NCBI GenBank assembly: GCA_037191015.1
Contig: JBBCKD010000010.1
Location: forward strand, 1 to 64,000
Length of the DNA: 64,000 nucleotides
Direction: 5' to 3'
Source of the DNA: Ravibacter sp037191015
GTDB taxonomy: Bacteria; Bacteroidota; Bacteroidia; Cytophagales; Spirosomataceae
Shown piece by piece: positions 35,311-44,227 of this stretch (the stretch's first letter is position 1; each line of letters starts with the position of its first letter). The notes under the pieces are model-generated. The model was given only the letters and a program-made list of their open reading frames with translations. It was not told the origin of the DNA and did no database searches. Position numbers and translations under genes: made by a program.

Positions 35311-36475
35311 AAAGCCAGTCGGAGTTGATCCTGGTAATATTGGTAATAGAAAGCCCGGTCCCTTTTGAGCGTTCGCCGGCACAGTAGCTTAACAGCAATT
35401 GCCCGCTGCCGAGAAAGCGTGCGGCGGTGTAGCAATAGTAGCCGTCGGGATTGTCATGCAGGGTTTTGATATGTTGCCAGGTTTGTCCTTCATTGTCTGA
35501 TACGGCTATATTGAACGGTGTCCTTTTTCCGTACTTAAGGCCCATGATGCCGAAATTGTTCCAGGCGAGTACCAGGTTTCCCGTTTTCGGGTCGCGGACT
35601 ATGGTAGCCGGAGAAAGGGGCGAAGGAATATTGGACGGAACCGCTGCGGTCCACGATTTGCCTTTGTCGGCAGAATAAGAAGCGTACTGCATGCCGGCGT
35701 CTGTCCGGATATACATCATGACGGAGCCGTTCCGGAGCTCGATAAGCCCGGGCTCCTGGGCCATGACGCTTTCCGGTACCTCTATTTTCCGGCTTCTTTT
35801 CCAGGTTTTACCTTCATCGTCGGAATAGTAGCAATAAAGGATACCGTAGTTGTTGAACTTCTTCTCCAGTTCTTCATGCGTCAGGCCTTTGGCTTCCGTG
35901 TTGTGAAGCGCAACCGGGACAAGCAGCCGTCCGTTAGGGAGCTGGATTACACGGGCATTGTTCAGGACGTAATAGCCGGGGTGGTCTGTGATGCATGCGA
36001 CGGGGGCGCTCCATGTTTTGCCTTCGTCTTCCGAAACCCTCATCATGGGGATACAGTCGGCAATTGAGTTTTTCCGGGCGTAGAACAGGGCAATCTTCCC
36101 GCTTTTGAGCCGTAGCATTGAAACGGACATGACATTGGTGGCCGCTTCATTTTTTACGACGATCCGGTCGTCCGCCGTCCAGGTTTTCCCACCGTCTTCC
36201 GACCACCTGGCAGCAAGGTCCGAGCTACCGAAGTCGCTGGAGGAGCTGCCGGTGAAGCGGGAATAGATATACAGGATCCGCCCGTCTTTCAGCTCAACGA
36301 AGTCGCCTTCGCTGTTTCTCGGATTATTGGGGCCGGGAGTCAGCTGAAGAGTAACAACAGGCCCTTCCGTTTTAGACTGTGCTTCGACAGGCGAAACGGA
36401 GAGTAATGCTATGGCGGGAATCACTGCCAGGCACGCCCGGGAATACAGATGTCGGATGAAATTACGGATCATCAT
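35300..36475 (-). CDS. Sialidase-like (BNR/Asp-box) protein, NPRNSEG subfamily
   Basis: 391 residues. Signal peptide MMIRNFIRHLYSRACLAVIP to SPVEAQ. NPRNSEGDF, five boxes (SEDGGKTW, SEDEGKTW, SDDEGKTW, SADKGKSW, SDNEGQTW) and AQEPGLIELRNGSVMMYIR are conserved. The blade-3 insertion EELEKKFNNYG is shared with the protein of 36477-37604, so the two are the closest pair in the array, probably a recent duplication. Expected role: exported glycosidase on the locus substrate. Only one base separates its start from the previous gene's stop. Confidence 0.83.
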   Translation of the reverse strand: MMIRNFIRHLYSRACLAVIPAIALLSVSPVEAQSKTEGPVVTLQLTPGPNNPRNSEGDFVELKDGRILYIYSRFTGSSSSDFGSSDLAARWSEDGGKTWTADDRIVVKNEAATNVMSVSMLRLKSGKIALFYARKNSIADCIPMMRVSEDEGKTWSAPVACITDHPGYYVLNNARVIQLPNGRLLVPVALHNTEAKGLTHEELEKKFNNYGILYCYYSDDEGKTWKRSRKIEVPESVMAQEPGLIELRNGSVMMYIRTDAGMQYASYSADKGKSWTAAVPSNIPSPLSPATIVRDPKTGNLVLAWNNFGIMGLKYGKRTPFNIAVSDNEGQTWQHIKTLHDNPDGYYCYTAARFLGSGQLLLSYCAGERSKGTGLSITNITRINSDWLYEK

Positions 36476-36476
36476 G

Positions 36477-37604
36477 TTAGCGAAGCGTTTTCAGTGGAAT
36501 ATTGGTAACAAAGACGCCACGGGTATGCCAGTCGAAATAGTTGAGCAATACCTCATTTTTGGTAAAGAGAATGCCCGTATAACAGTAGGAGCCTTTAGGA
36601 TCTGTCTCGATATCGGAAAGCCCTGTCCAGGTTTTCCCGTCGTCTTTTGAAACAGCCGTCGTCAACGGTGTCCTCTTACCTTTCCGGGCCGGTTCTTTCT
36701 GGTCATTGTTGTTCCATACGGCAAACAGCGTTTTACTTCCGGGCAGCCTTACGATACTGGCGGGAGAAACGGGCGAGACAAGCGATGACGCCCAGGCTTC
36801 GCTCCAGCTTTGGCCCTGATCAGTTGAAGCTGCGTAATATTGGAATCCGGCATCGGTCCTGATGAACATCAGGATATTGCCATTGGCCAGTTCGACAACG
36901 CCCGGTTCCTGCGCCATTACCTTTCCCGGCATCACGACCGGGGCGCTTCTTTTCCACGACCGGCCTTCATCATCCGAATAATAGCAGAAGATTTTGCCAT
37001 AGTTGTTGAAGCTTTTTTCGAGCTCTTCTATGGTAGCATCCGGTTTAAAGCTGGAGGTATGGAGCGCTACGGGCATGAGGAGCCTGCCTGACGGCAGTTG
37101 AATGACGCGGCTGTTGTTTAAGACATAGTAGCCGATTTCGTCCTTTATGCAAACGGTGGGTTCACTCCAGGTTTTTCCTTCGTCGGAAGATGTCCTCATC
37201 AGCGGCAGACAGTCGGCGAGACCGTTCTTTCTAAGGTAGAAAAGTGCAATTTTACCGGAGCGGAGCCTTAGAAGGGATACACTCATAATGTTCATTTTCC
37301 CCTCGTTTCTAAGCACGATCCGGTCGTCTTTTGTCCAGGTTTTCCCTTTATCGTGCGAAACCCGGGATGCAAGGTCCGAACCGCCGAAATCGCTGGAAGT
37401 ATTGCCTGTGAAGCGGGTATAGATGAAGAGGATCGAGCCGTTTTTGAGGGTGATGAAATCTCCCTCGCTGTTGCGGGGATTGTCATTGCCGGGAAGGATC
37501 CGGAGGGACGTAGTTGTATTTTGTGAAAAGGTATTCAGGTGTAGGAATAGTCCTAACGTCACCAGTATGCAGGTCTTTTTGATTAGGTTGGCTGGCATTA
37601 TCAA
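36477..37604 (-). CDS. Sialidase-like (BNR/Asp-box) protein, NPRNSEG subfamily
   Basis: 375 residues with signal peptide ending NTFSQ. NPRNSEGDF, boxes SHDKGKTW, SSDEGKTW, SDDEGRSW, STDQGQSW and SKDDGKTW, and AQEPGVVELANGNILMFIR. It shares the insertion TIEELEKSFNNYG with the downstream paralogue. Residues WNNNDQKEP near the end of blade 5 vary between paralogues, a region facing the active site in sialidases, which may reflect different linkage preference (inference). The stop is separated from the next ATG by a single base. Confidence 0.83.
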   Translation of the reverse strand: MIMPANLIKKTCILVTLGLFLHLNTFSQNTTTSLRILPGNDNPRNSEGDFITLKNGSILFIYTRFTGNTSSDFGGSDLASRVSHDKGKTWTKDDRIVLRNEGKMNIMSVSLLRLRSGKIALFYLRKNGLADCLPLMRTSSDEGKTWSEPTVCIKDEIGYYVLNNSRVIQLPSGRLLMPVALHTSSFKPDATIEELEKSFNNYGKIFCYYSDDEGRSWKRSAPVVMPGKVMAQEPGVVELANGNILMFIRTDAGFQYYAASTDQGQSWSEAWASSLVSPVSPASIVRLPGSKTLFAVWNNNDQKEPARKGKRTPLTTAVSKDDGKTWTGLSDIETDPKGSYCYTGILFTKNEVLLNYFDWHTRGVFVTNIPLKTLR

Positions 37605-37660
37605 AGCTGATTATTTGATTTTTTCTGGCTGATAGCTGATTTCCGACTGCTGATGGCCGT

Positions 37661-38500
37661 CTATTCTATTGCAAAAATCTTGTTCACGGTTTGGTGGGTG
37701 ATCAGTTCGGAGTAATGCAGTACTGTTTTGACGGTTTTCCCGTTTTCGATAATAGGCACCGGCGCTTCCACGACAAAATCAGCAAAATGGGGCACGTTAA
37801 ACGCGATAAAAGCCAGGCGCAGCGCATCCATCGGCTCGTCGTAGTGCCTGGAAAGGTCGGGCAGCACGACGGGGCCCGTATCGGTTTGGTACATCCTGGT
37901 TTCTGAATTGATATTCATCGTCTTGCACGGGCATTCGATCATGGCGGAGAGACCGGTATTTTCATCCGTTATTTCTGTTTGCGTAACGATGGGAATGCCT
38001 TCCAGGGTCGCTTCCTTTATCTTTTCAAAAGTATCGAGCAGCGTAATGGATTTCGGCTGAGGCAGGCGGATATCGGGATCGGCCCCCCAGGTATCTGACA
38101 TGAGCTGGACCTTGCGATAGGACGGCCTTTCGTCAAAATGGCGCCTGAAAATCAATACCTTGTCTTTTCCGAAAACGGGGAGAAAGTCGTAATTGTCCTT
38201 ATAGAAAAGGTCCTTTTCCGCGAAAGTATCTTCACTCTTGCAGGAAGCACCCTGGTAATAGGCCGCCTCTTCCCCGGTTTTGGTGTTGCGTACAATGGTA
38301 CGGCTTTCTATCCACATTCTCACGGAGTTGGACGCTTTGGATTTCCCGGAATTGCAGAGGAAGGAACGACCATAGTCGAGGCATTGGGGGATGGCGCCGG
38401 GTGCGTTTTTTTCTCTTTCCGAAGCAGCATTGCATGCGGCAAAGGAAAGGGAGGAAGCCATTACTAATCCGGCTTGCAGGAAATTTCGACGGGTGGTCAT
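37661..38500 (-). CDS. Tat-exported putative lipoprotein of unknown function
   Basis: 279 residues from the ATG at 38500; earlier ATGs (38566, 38533) would place extra residues ahead of the signal. MTTRRNFLQAGLVMASSLSFAAC has both a twin-arginine-like motif and a lipobox ending at cysteine 23. The mature part is not recognised. It contains a cluster of cysteines (PQCLDYGRSFLCNSG, CKSEDTF, MIECPCKTMN), and acidic residues. It is surrounded by sialidase-like genes on the same strand, so it is most likely exported for the same substrate. A metal- or disulphide-dependent enzyme or binding protein are both possible. Confidence 0.72.
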   Translation of the reverse strand: MTTRRNFLQAGLVMASSLSFAACNAASEREKNAPGAIPQCLDYGRSFLCNSGKSKASNSVRMWIESRTIVRNTKTGEEAAYYQGASCKSEDTFAEKDLFYKDNYDFLPVFGKDKVLIFRRHFDERPSYRKVQLMSDTWGADPDIRLPQPKSITLLDTFEKIKEATLEGIPIVTQTEITDENTGLSAMIECPCKTMNINSETRMYQTDTGPVVLPDLSRHYDEPMDALRLAFIAFNVPHFADFVVEAPVPIIENGKTVKTVLHYSELITHQTVNKIFAIE

Positions 38501-38569
38501 AAGTTGATTTTGTCTTCTGTTGTTTCGGCTCATCTGCCTGAAATTGTGATTTATGATCCGTAGCACTGA

Positions 38570-39685
38570 CTAGTTATACAGCCAGTTCAAAGAAAGCCTG
38601 GTGATTTCCGTTACAGAATTTCTCGAACCGTCGGAGTACCGGCCTGCTACGTGCCCCAGCAATACATGGCTATCCATAAATGAGATGGCGGTATAGCAAT
38701 ATCTGGTATCGGTATGCGCCGCAATAGTTTTTATATTTTCCCACGTTCTTCCTTCGTCTTTGGAAATGGCCGCATTGAACGGCGTTCGTTTCCCGGCGAT
38801 TTTTTGGTCGCTTCCGTCATTATGGTTCCATATCAGCAACAGATCGCCCGTAGTAGGGATTCGTTTTATCGATGCCGGTGATAAAGGAGAAACGATGTTG
38901 CCCGCTTTAACAGGCGTCCAGGACTGCCCCCGATCAGTTGAGAAAGAGATCAGCTGCTTTCCGCTATCAGACCTGATAAACATCATGATGCTGCCGTCTT
39001 TCAGTTCAACGATCCCCGGCTCCTGGGTCATAAAACCTGTCTGATTTACAAGAAAATCCGAACTGTTCCATGTAAGTCCCTGATTATCGGAGTAATAGCA
39101 TAGTATGATGCCGTTTTCATTAAACTTTTCAGTTCCGTTCGGCGTAATATGCAAAGACACGGGCATGAGCAGCCTGCCTGTATTTAGCTGGATAACGCGG
39201 TCGTTATTCAGGACAAAATATCCTTTCTTATCCGTAATACAAGGGATAGCGTCGCTCCATGTCCGGGTTTCGTTCCGGGAAATACGCATCATGGGTATGC
39301 AATCGTTCATTGAATTTTTTCTTGCGTAGAACAATGCAATATCGCCGTTTTGAAGCCGGAGCAGAGAAACCGACATTACGTTCACGGCACCTTCATTCCC
39401 GACCACGATCTTATCCTCCTGAGTCCATGTTTCACCGCCATCGCCGGAATACCTGGCTGCAAGGTTGCTGCTCCCGAAATCACTTCTTGAGTCACCGTAA
39501 AACCGGCTGTATATAAAAATAATCCTACCATCTTTTAAAGTAAGAAAACTGCCTTCGCTGTTTCTGGGGTTTTCTGCCCCGGGGGTGAGCCTTAATACGG
39601 TCCTGGGGCCATGATTTTCCCTATCCTGTGCATATAGTGTTACAGAAATAAGGTAAGCAAACAAAAGAGAGTATGCCGCATTCAT
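38570..39685 (-). CDS. Sialidase-like (BNR/Asp-box) protein, NPRNSEG subfamily
   Basis: 371 residues. Signal peptide MNAAYSLLFAYLISVTLYAQ. NPRNSEGSF is kept. Boxes are SGDGGETW, SDNQGLTW, STDRGQSW and SKDEGRTW, while the second is decayed to SRNETRTW, lacking the small glycine turn. TQEPGIVELKDGSIMMFIR is conserved. The codon bias looks slightly more AT-rich than neighbouring paralogues by eye. Otherwise an intact member of the array, separated by 33 and 69 bases from its neighbours. Confidence 0.82.
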   Translation of the reverse strand: MNAAYSLLFAYLISVTLYAQDRENHGPRTVLRLTPGAENPRNSEGSFLTLKDGRIIFIYSRFYGDSRSDFGSSNLAARYSGDGGETWTQEDKIVVGNEGAVNVMSVSLLRLQNGDIALFYARKNSMNDCIPMMRISRNETRTWSDAIPCITDKKGYFVLNNDRVIQLNTGRLLMPVSLHITPNGTEKFNENGIILCYYSDNQGLTWNSSDFLVNQTGFMTQEPGIVELKDGSIMMFIRSDSGKQLISFSTDRGQSWTPVKAGNIVSPLSPASIKRIPTTGDLLLIWNHNDGSDQKIAGKRTPFNAAISKDEGRTWENIKTIAAHTDTRYCYTAISFMDSHVLLGHVAGRYSDGSRNSVTEITRLSLNWLYN

Positions 39686-39718
39686 GGCCTTTTTTGAATG
39701 GTTTGTTCCCTAAAATGT

Positions 39719-40885
39719 TCAGTCGGTTATAAAATCGGCTTCCTTCAGCTTAATCCGCAAGCCGCCCTGCATAGTAGTGATCCATAGTACGCCGGGACTT
39801 GCTTCAAATGCGTAAGGGTACGACAGCCACGTTTTTTTAGTATCCTGGTTCTGGTGCTCATATGATTTGGCTATAACCTGAGGCTTACTCCAGGTTTTGC
39901 CATCGTCTTCGGAAAAAGCGACAGATAGCTCCTCGCGATGGTTGCTGGTAGCCACTTCCGACCATTGGTTGTCGCCCCCCCGAAGAGGATAATAGTCCTT
40001 GCCTTCAGGAAAGCGCCGGTTCCACAGTAAGGCCAGCCTTCCGCTTTCGAGCCTTTTAAGCAACCCGGGGGCTGAGCTTGCGTCTATGCCGGTGGACCTG
40101 ACGTCCTTCCATGTAACACCTTCGTCGTCGGAAAAACATTCCCAGAAATTTCCCCAATTCGTACGCATCAGCTGCCAGATGCGTCCCGATGACAGCTGTA
40201 CGATAGTCGATTCTGTCACACCGCTGTGATGGCCGGCTCCGCCGAGGTCAATAATATTAGACCTTACCCAGTCTTTTCCGTCGTTAAAGGAAGTATAGGT
40301 CAAAACCGTATGGTGCCCCGGGTTGTTCCGCATCATCATCGAGGTAAAGATGATATTTCCTGGGCTTGTTTCTATGATTGTCCTGATAGCCCCTGTCCAC
40401 TCATTGTGAAGTTTCTGAGGTTCCTGCCAGGTTTTACCATCATCAAGGCTTCTTAAAACGTAGGTAGGCAATCTGGCCCCCGGCGAATCGGAGATCTCCT
40501 TCTGCCAGTTCCAGTTAGCCCGCTCTTTCAGGTTCATAAATGCTACAACGATCACTCCGGTTTTGGTGCGGAGTATTACCCGCTCGTTGGAGATCTGGAA
40601 CTTCTCCGGTTCTTTAAAAATGTCACGCGGTTGCCAGGTCTTGCCTTCATCTTTGCTTATCAGGCACCGGGTGTCTTCAACAGTGAGTATGCCGCCATCC
40701 TGCAGGCGGACAAAAGGCCCCATTTTAAGGTCTTTGATCTCTTCAATGCCTCTGGGTATCCATGCACCGGTGGAGGTGACTGTACCTTCCCGGCCGTTGA
40801 AGGTTTGGGCAGTGAGTGCGGAAATGCAGAAATTGACAAGACAAAAGACGGTAAGGACGGATAGAATTCTTTTTTCAGGCAGCAT
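39719..40885 (-). CDS. Divergent sialidase-like (BNR) protein
   Basis: 388 residues with signal peptide MLPEKRILSVLTVFCLVNFC to LTAQ. It has five boxes (SKDEGKTW, SLDDGKTW, SFNDGKDW, SDDEGVTW, SEDDGKTW) but lacks NPRNSEG, having WIPRGIEEIKDLKMGPFVRL instead. TESTIVQLSSGRIWQLMRTNWG replaces the TQEPG block. The arginine of IPRGIEE may correspond to the first triad arginine (inference). This branch matches a second subfamily of environmental sialidase-fold proteins. It sits 23 bases from the next gene upstream. Confidence 0.8.
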   Translation of the reverse strand: MLPEKRILSVLTVFCLVNFCISALTAQTFNGREGTVTSTGAWIPRGIEEIKDLKMGPFVRLQDGGILTVEDTRCLISKDEGKTWQPRDIFKEPEKFQISNERVILRTKTGVIVVAFMNLKERANWNWQKEISDSPGARLPTYVLRSLDDGKTWQEPQKLHNEWTGAIRTIIETSPGNIIFTSMMMRNNPGHHTVLTYTSFNDGKDWVRSNIIDLGGAGHHSGVTESTIVQLSSGRIWQLMRTNWGNFWECFSDDEGVTWKDVRSTGIDASSAPGLLKRLESGRLALLWNRRFPEGKDYYPLRGGDNQWSEVATSNHREELSVAFSEDDGKTWSKPQVIAKSYEHQNQDTKKTWLSYPYAFEASPGVLWITTMQGGLRIKLKEADFITD

Positions 40886-40908
40886 GGGTCATCCTTTTTG
40901 TTTGAAGC

Positions 40909-42525
40909 TTAAGGTATCTGGTTATAAGAAAATTCGTTAATCCTTATCCTGTTCCCGTTTTCCGGGCTATCTGACAAGGTGGCGATTCTCAGGTAGTTCA
41001 GGCCGAATACAGGAGTCTTTAGAAGAGCCGATCCCGCAAAAAGCCGGTTGTTAAGGTAAAATGATACTTTTTTCTGATCGGAGTTCCATTTTATTTTCAA
41101 CGTATTGATCCCTTCCAGGCTACTTTCCGGGGTGAAGTTGAAGACGAAAACCGAACGTGCGGACGCCAGCGAATCTGCCGGGATGGAAAAATGATCGGTT
41201 AAAGCTATCCGCATCGCTGGTGAGTTTTTCCTCAGATCCAGCTTCACTTCAATCTCTCCTTTTTGGGCGGCCGGGAAGTTCCGGACCCATTCCGGATTTT
41301 CCGATAATTCATTTTCTATCTCTTCCTTAGTTACCCGGACGCTCTTTTCCTTAAGCCAGTCCGGGTCAAATAATACGATCGATTTGCTTTCTCCCTGTCC
41401 CGACACCAGTATAACTTTACCGTCGGATGTTTCTACTGCCGAGGGATAAGCTGTTCCCCGGTCTCCTTTTTCTTTCCCGGCTTTCTGAGAATCTTCTTTC
41501 AGTACTTCCCTGAAGCCTTTCCAGGTTTTGCCTTCGTCGGCAGTGATGGCGGCATGGAGTACTTCCCGCCCGCCGAAAGCATAGCTGTTCGGGTTATCCC
41601 ATCTCTGGTTCATATTGAAAAACAATATAATACGCCCGTCTTTCAACCTGAGAAAAGAAGCCGGCGAGTCGGAAGAAACAAATTTTGAAGGTTTCGGAGC
41701 AGTCCAGCTTTCACCCGAGTCTTGCGAGAAGGACTCATAGAAGGTGCCATTATTGGTCCGGATCAACATCCACAAAGCACTGTTTTTCAGTTGTATAACG
41801 TCGGGCTCTATTGCGCCGTACCGGGTAGCTTTGCTGCCGTCTATTTCTATATTCAGAAGTTGAGGTGAAGCCCGCCAGGTTTCTCCGTTATCGTCCGAAA
41901 GCAGAGTCATTACTTCGTTCCATCCATAGTCGGGTCCGGCAGACAAGGGTTTCGCCGATCTCTCCGGAACAGCCCTTCCGAAAGTGGTCAGCAGCCTTCC
42001 GGATTCCAGCTGCATAAAACACCTCAGCGAACCTACATAACCGTCATAGATCTTGCGGGGCTTTTCCCAGCTATCTGAACCGGCCTTTTTCTTCATATAC
42101 CACAGGTCGAGGTGCCTACCCCGGTAGCCGTTGGCCCCTTCCGCCCACAGGTGGAAAATGCAATGTAATAAGCCTTTGTCATCCACCAGCACACGGTTGG
42201 CATAATAGGCGGTACCGGGTAATTCGGTTTCAGTCACGGGCTCACTCCAATGTAATCCGTCTGCTGAGCGTACCGACATCAGCCGGTTGGCTTCTCCCGG
42301 CCGGTTGATATAGAAGATCCGGTGCTCTCCATTACTCAGGGTTACTATGGTCGACTCGTTCGTCGGAGTGGCCCCTGCGACAACCGGTGCAAAAACGGGC
42401 GTTTGCCGGTTGTATTCTTTACCTTCCCCCCCGGAAGCTGTTGTCGCTACTGAAGGAAAAACCTTCAGCAAAAGGGTAAGAAAACAGTACAATACAGAGG
42501 TTTTGAGAAAACGTCTTTGTCCCAT
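40909..42525 (-). CDS. Sialidase-like (BNR) protein with extra C-terminal beta domain
   Basis: 538 residues. Signal peptide-like start MGQRRFLKTSVLYCFLTLLL. Residues about 50-400 are the propeller, with NESTIVTLSNGEHRIFYINRPGE near the start and boxes SDDNGETW, SQDSGESW and TADEGKTW. Residues about 400-538 form a separate beta-sandwich-like domain (FSIPADSLASARSVFVFNFTPES, LKIKWNSDQKKVSFYLNNRL), resembling lectin-like laminin G or carbohydrate-binding modules. It is the first sialidase-like gene after SusD, following a hairpin spacer. Confidence 0.8.
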   Translation of the reverse strand: MGQRRFLKTSVLYCFLTLLLKVFPSVATTASGGEGKEYNRQTPVFAPVVAGATPTNESTIVTLSNGEHRIFYINRPGEANRLMSVRSADGLHWSEPVTETELPGTAYYANRVLVDDKGLLHCIFHLWAEGANGYRGRHLDLWYMKKKAGSDSWEKPRKIYDGYVGSLRCFMQLESGRLLTTFGRAVPERSAKPLSAGPDYGWNEVMTLLSDDNGETWRASPQLLNIEIDGSKATRYGAIEPDVIQLKNSALWMLIRTNNGTFYESFSQDSGESWTAPKPSKFVSSDSPASFLRLKDGRIILFFNMNQRWDNPNSYAFGGREVLHAAITADEGKTWKGFREVLKEDSQKAGKEKGDRGTAYPSAVETSDGKVILVSGQGESKSIVLFDPDWLKEKSVRVTKEEIENELSENPEWVRNFPAAQKGEIEVKLDLRKNSPAMRIALTDHFSIPADSLASARSVFVFNFTPESSLEGINTLKIKWNSDQKKVSFYLNNRLFAGSALLKTPVFGLNYLRIATLSDSPENGNRIRINEFSYNQIP

Positions 42526-42574
42526 TTTTGCAGGTTTTACCTGATGTCAGGTCGCACGACTATCCTGATATGAA

Positions 42575-42671
42575 AACTGTTGAATGGCTAAATGGTCTAT
42601 TAAAACCACTTAAGAGTATGGGATCAAACCGTACCAGAGCAACAGTTCAACCATTTAGCCATTTAACAATT
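42575..42671. repeat. Long inverted repeat between susD and the sialidase array
   Basis: AACTGTTGAATGGCTAAATG at 42575-42594 pairs with CATTTAGCCATTTAACAATT at 42652-42671 with two mismatches, giving a hairpin in the 161-base gap 42526-42686. It may dampen expression of the genes after susC/D, or act as an RNA-stability element. The word ATGGCTAAATGG is common in bacteroidete spacers (recalled). Confidence 0.72.
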
Positions 42672-42686
42672 GATCCGGTATAAACG

Positions 42687-44207
42687 CTAGTTATAGCCCG
42701 GAGTTTGCGTCAACGCCTTGTTGTTCGTAAGGGTTCCCAGGTCTACCGGCCAGAGTAGTTTGTATTCTTCAGTGACGGTAGTGTATTTGTATACGTATTC
42801 CTTGCCGAACCTTCTCAGGTCATACCATCTTTTACCTTCGGAAATAAATTCGTAGAACCGTTCGGTCAGGATAGCTTCGTTCACGTCGTCATCTCCGTTC
42901 TTATTGGGGAATCCATACTTTTCGATAGTGTAGTTTTCCCCGAAGGCGCGTTGTCTGACAAGGTTTATTTCCTGCGCCGGATCTTCCCCGATCAGGCTTT
43001 TCGCTTCAGCCAGCATCAGCAGGAGGTCGGCATACCGGTATATGGGGTAATCGTCAACCAGTACGCGGCTTCCGGCGTTGATGATACCCTGGTATTTGTT
43101 TACATAGCAGCCTGCCAGCGTAAGGGTTTCGCCCTCCAGCCGGAAAGCTCCCTTGATGGAGGCCCATTTCCTGGAATCATCGTTTGAAAAACGCCAGTAC
43201 GTGCTCTTCTTGATAGGCGCCTGGAAACCACCTGTACCGCCTACGAGGTCTCTCTGGACATCTATTCTGACTCTTGAAAGGGTATCGTAGTAATTGCCGA
43301 TGTAGTTGATCTGGGGCAGGAAAGGAAGAAAATTACCGCCCATCAGGTTATATTCGAGAAGATCGTTCCGGATAGCGAAGATAATTTCCTTGTTCCCTTT
43401 GGTCGCGTTTGCAAAAATGTCCTTGTAGCTGTCCATAAGACCTAGTGCGGGAACATTTGTTTGTATTTCCGTCAGAGCGGCTTTTGCTGCCGAGGCATCG
43501 GCGCTTCCGCCGCCCATCTGGCGTGCCGCCCACAGGAATGCTTCGGCTTTCAGCATCAGCGTTGCGCTTTTTGACCAGAGAGCCTTATTCTGCTTGATCG
43601 TGTAGTTATTGCCGAATCCTGCTTCCGATTTGGCAATATCGGATTTGATCTGTGCCATTACCTCAGAGGCGGGACTGGCGGCTTTGGCCAGTGCATTGAG
43701 TTCAAAGGTTGTAGTCGGCTCCAGGTGAAGTATTACATCTCCCCAGCTTCTCAACAGGTGGAAATAGTAAAACGCCCTCAACCCGTAGCCTTGCCCGAGA
43801 TAATATCCTTTGTCAGCATCAGACAGGATAGTAGCTTCTTCCGTTCTTCTGATCAGCAGGTTGATCTGGTTGATGGTGGAGTAAAAGTCGCCGTAATTGG
43901 TGACGCCCGGGTTGTCGACATTCAGCGTATTCAGCCAGAGGCGTTCGCGGTTATTGGTAGATTCTCCGCCGAAAGATGTTTCGCCAAATTCATCGGCGCG
44001 CATTCCGCCCAATACAAACATGTTGTAGGTATGCGTTCTCAGCCTGGCATGGATACCCACCGCAAATGATTCCCATTGCTCAGGGGATTTCCAGAAGTTG
44101 CCGTCCGTAATGCTGCTTACCGGAAAAAGATCGAGATCCATCTGGCTGCAGCCGGCAAGCACAGACAACTTCAGACCAATCAGTATATGGAAAAGAATTT
44201 TTTTCAT
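42687..44207 (-). CDS. SusD/RagB family nutrient-binding lipoprotein
   Basis: 506 residues. Lipobox LAGC with the acylated cysteine at C20, after MKKILFHILIGLKLSV. Typical SusD features follow: LDLFPVSSITDGNFWKSPEQW, TPR-type helices, LRAFYYFHLLRSWGDV, and C-terminal ILTERFYEFISEGKRWYDLRRFGKEY. SusD caps the SusC pore and captures glycan fragments at the outer surface. The gene follows susC by 20 bases. Substrate cannot be deduced from the sequence; the sialidase-like cargo suggests an acidic-sugar-containing glycan. Confidence 0.95.
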   Translation of the reverse strand: MKKILFHILIGLKLSVLAGCSQMDLDLFPVSSITDGNFWKSPEQWESFAVGIHARLRTHTYNMFVLGGMRADEFGETSFGGESTNNRERLWLNTLNVDNPGVTNYGDFYSTINQINLLIRRTEEATILSDADKGYYLGQGYGLRAFYYFHLLRSWGDVILHLEPTTTFELNALAKAASPASEVMAQIKSDIAKSEAGFGNNYTIKQNKALWSKSATLMLKAEAFLWAARQMGGGSADASAAKAALTEIQTNVPALGLMDSYKDIFANATKGNKEIIFAIRNDLLEYNLMGGNFLPFLPQINYIGNYYDTLSRVRIDVQRDLVGGTGGFQAPIKKSTYWRFSNDDSRKWASIKGAFRLEGETLTLAGCYVNKYQGIINAGSRVLVDDYPIYRYADLLLMLAEAKSLIGEDPAQEINLVRQRAFGENYTIEKYGFPNKNGDDDVNEAILTERFYEFISEGKRWYDLRRFGKEYVYKYTTVTEEYKLLWPVDLGTLTNNKALTQTPGYN

Positions 44208-44227
44208 GATTTCTTAAGCAAAGGTTT

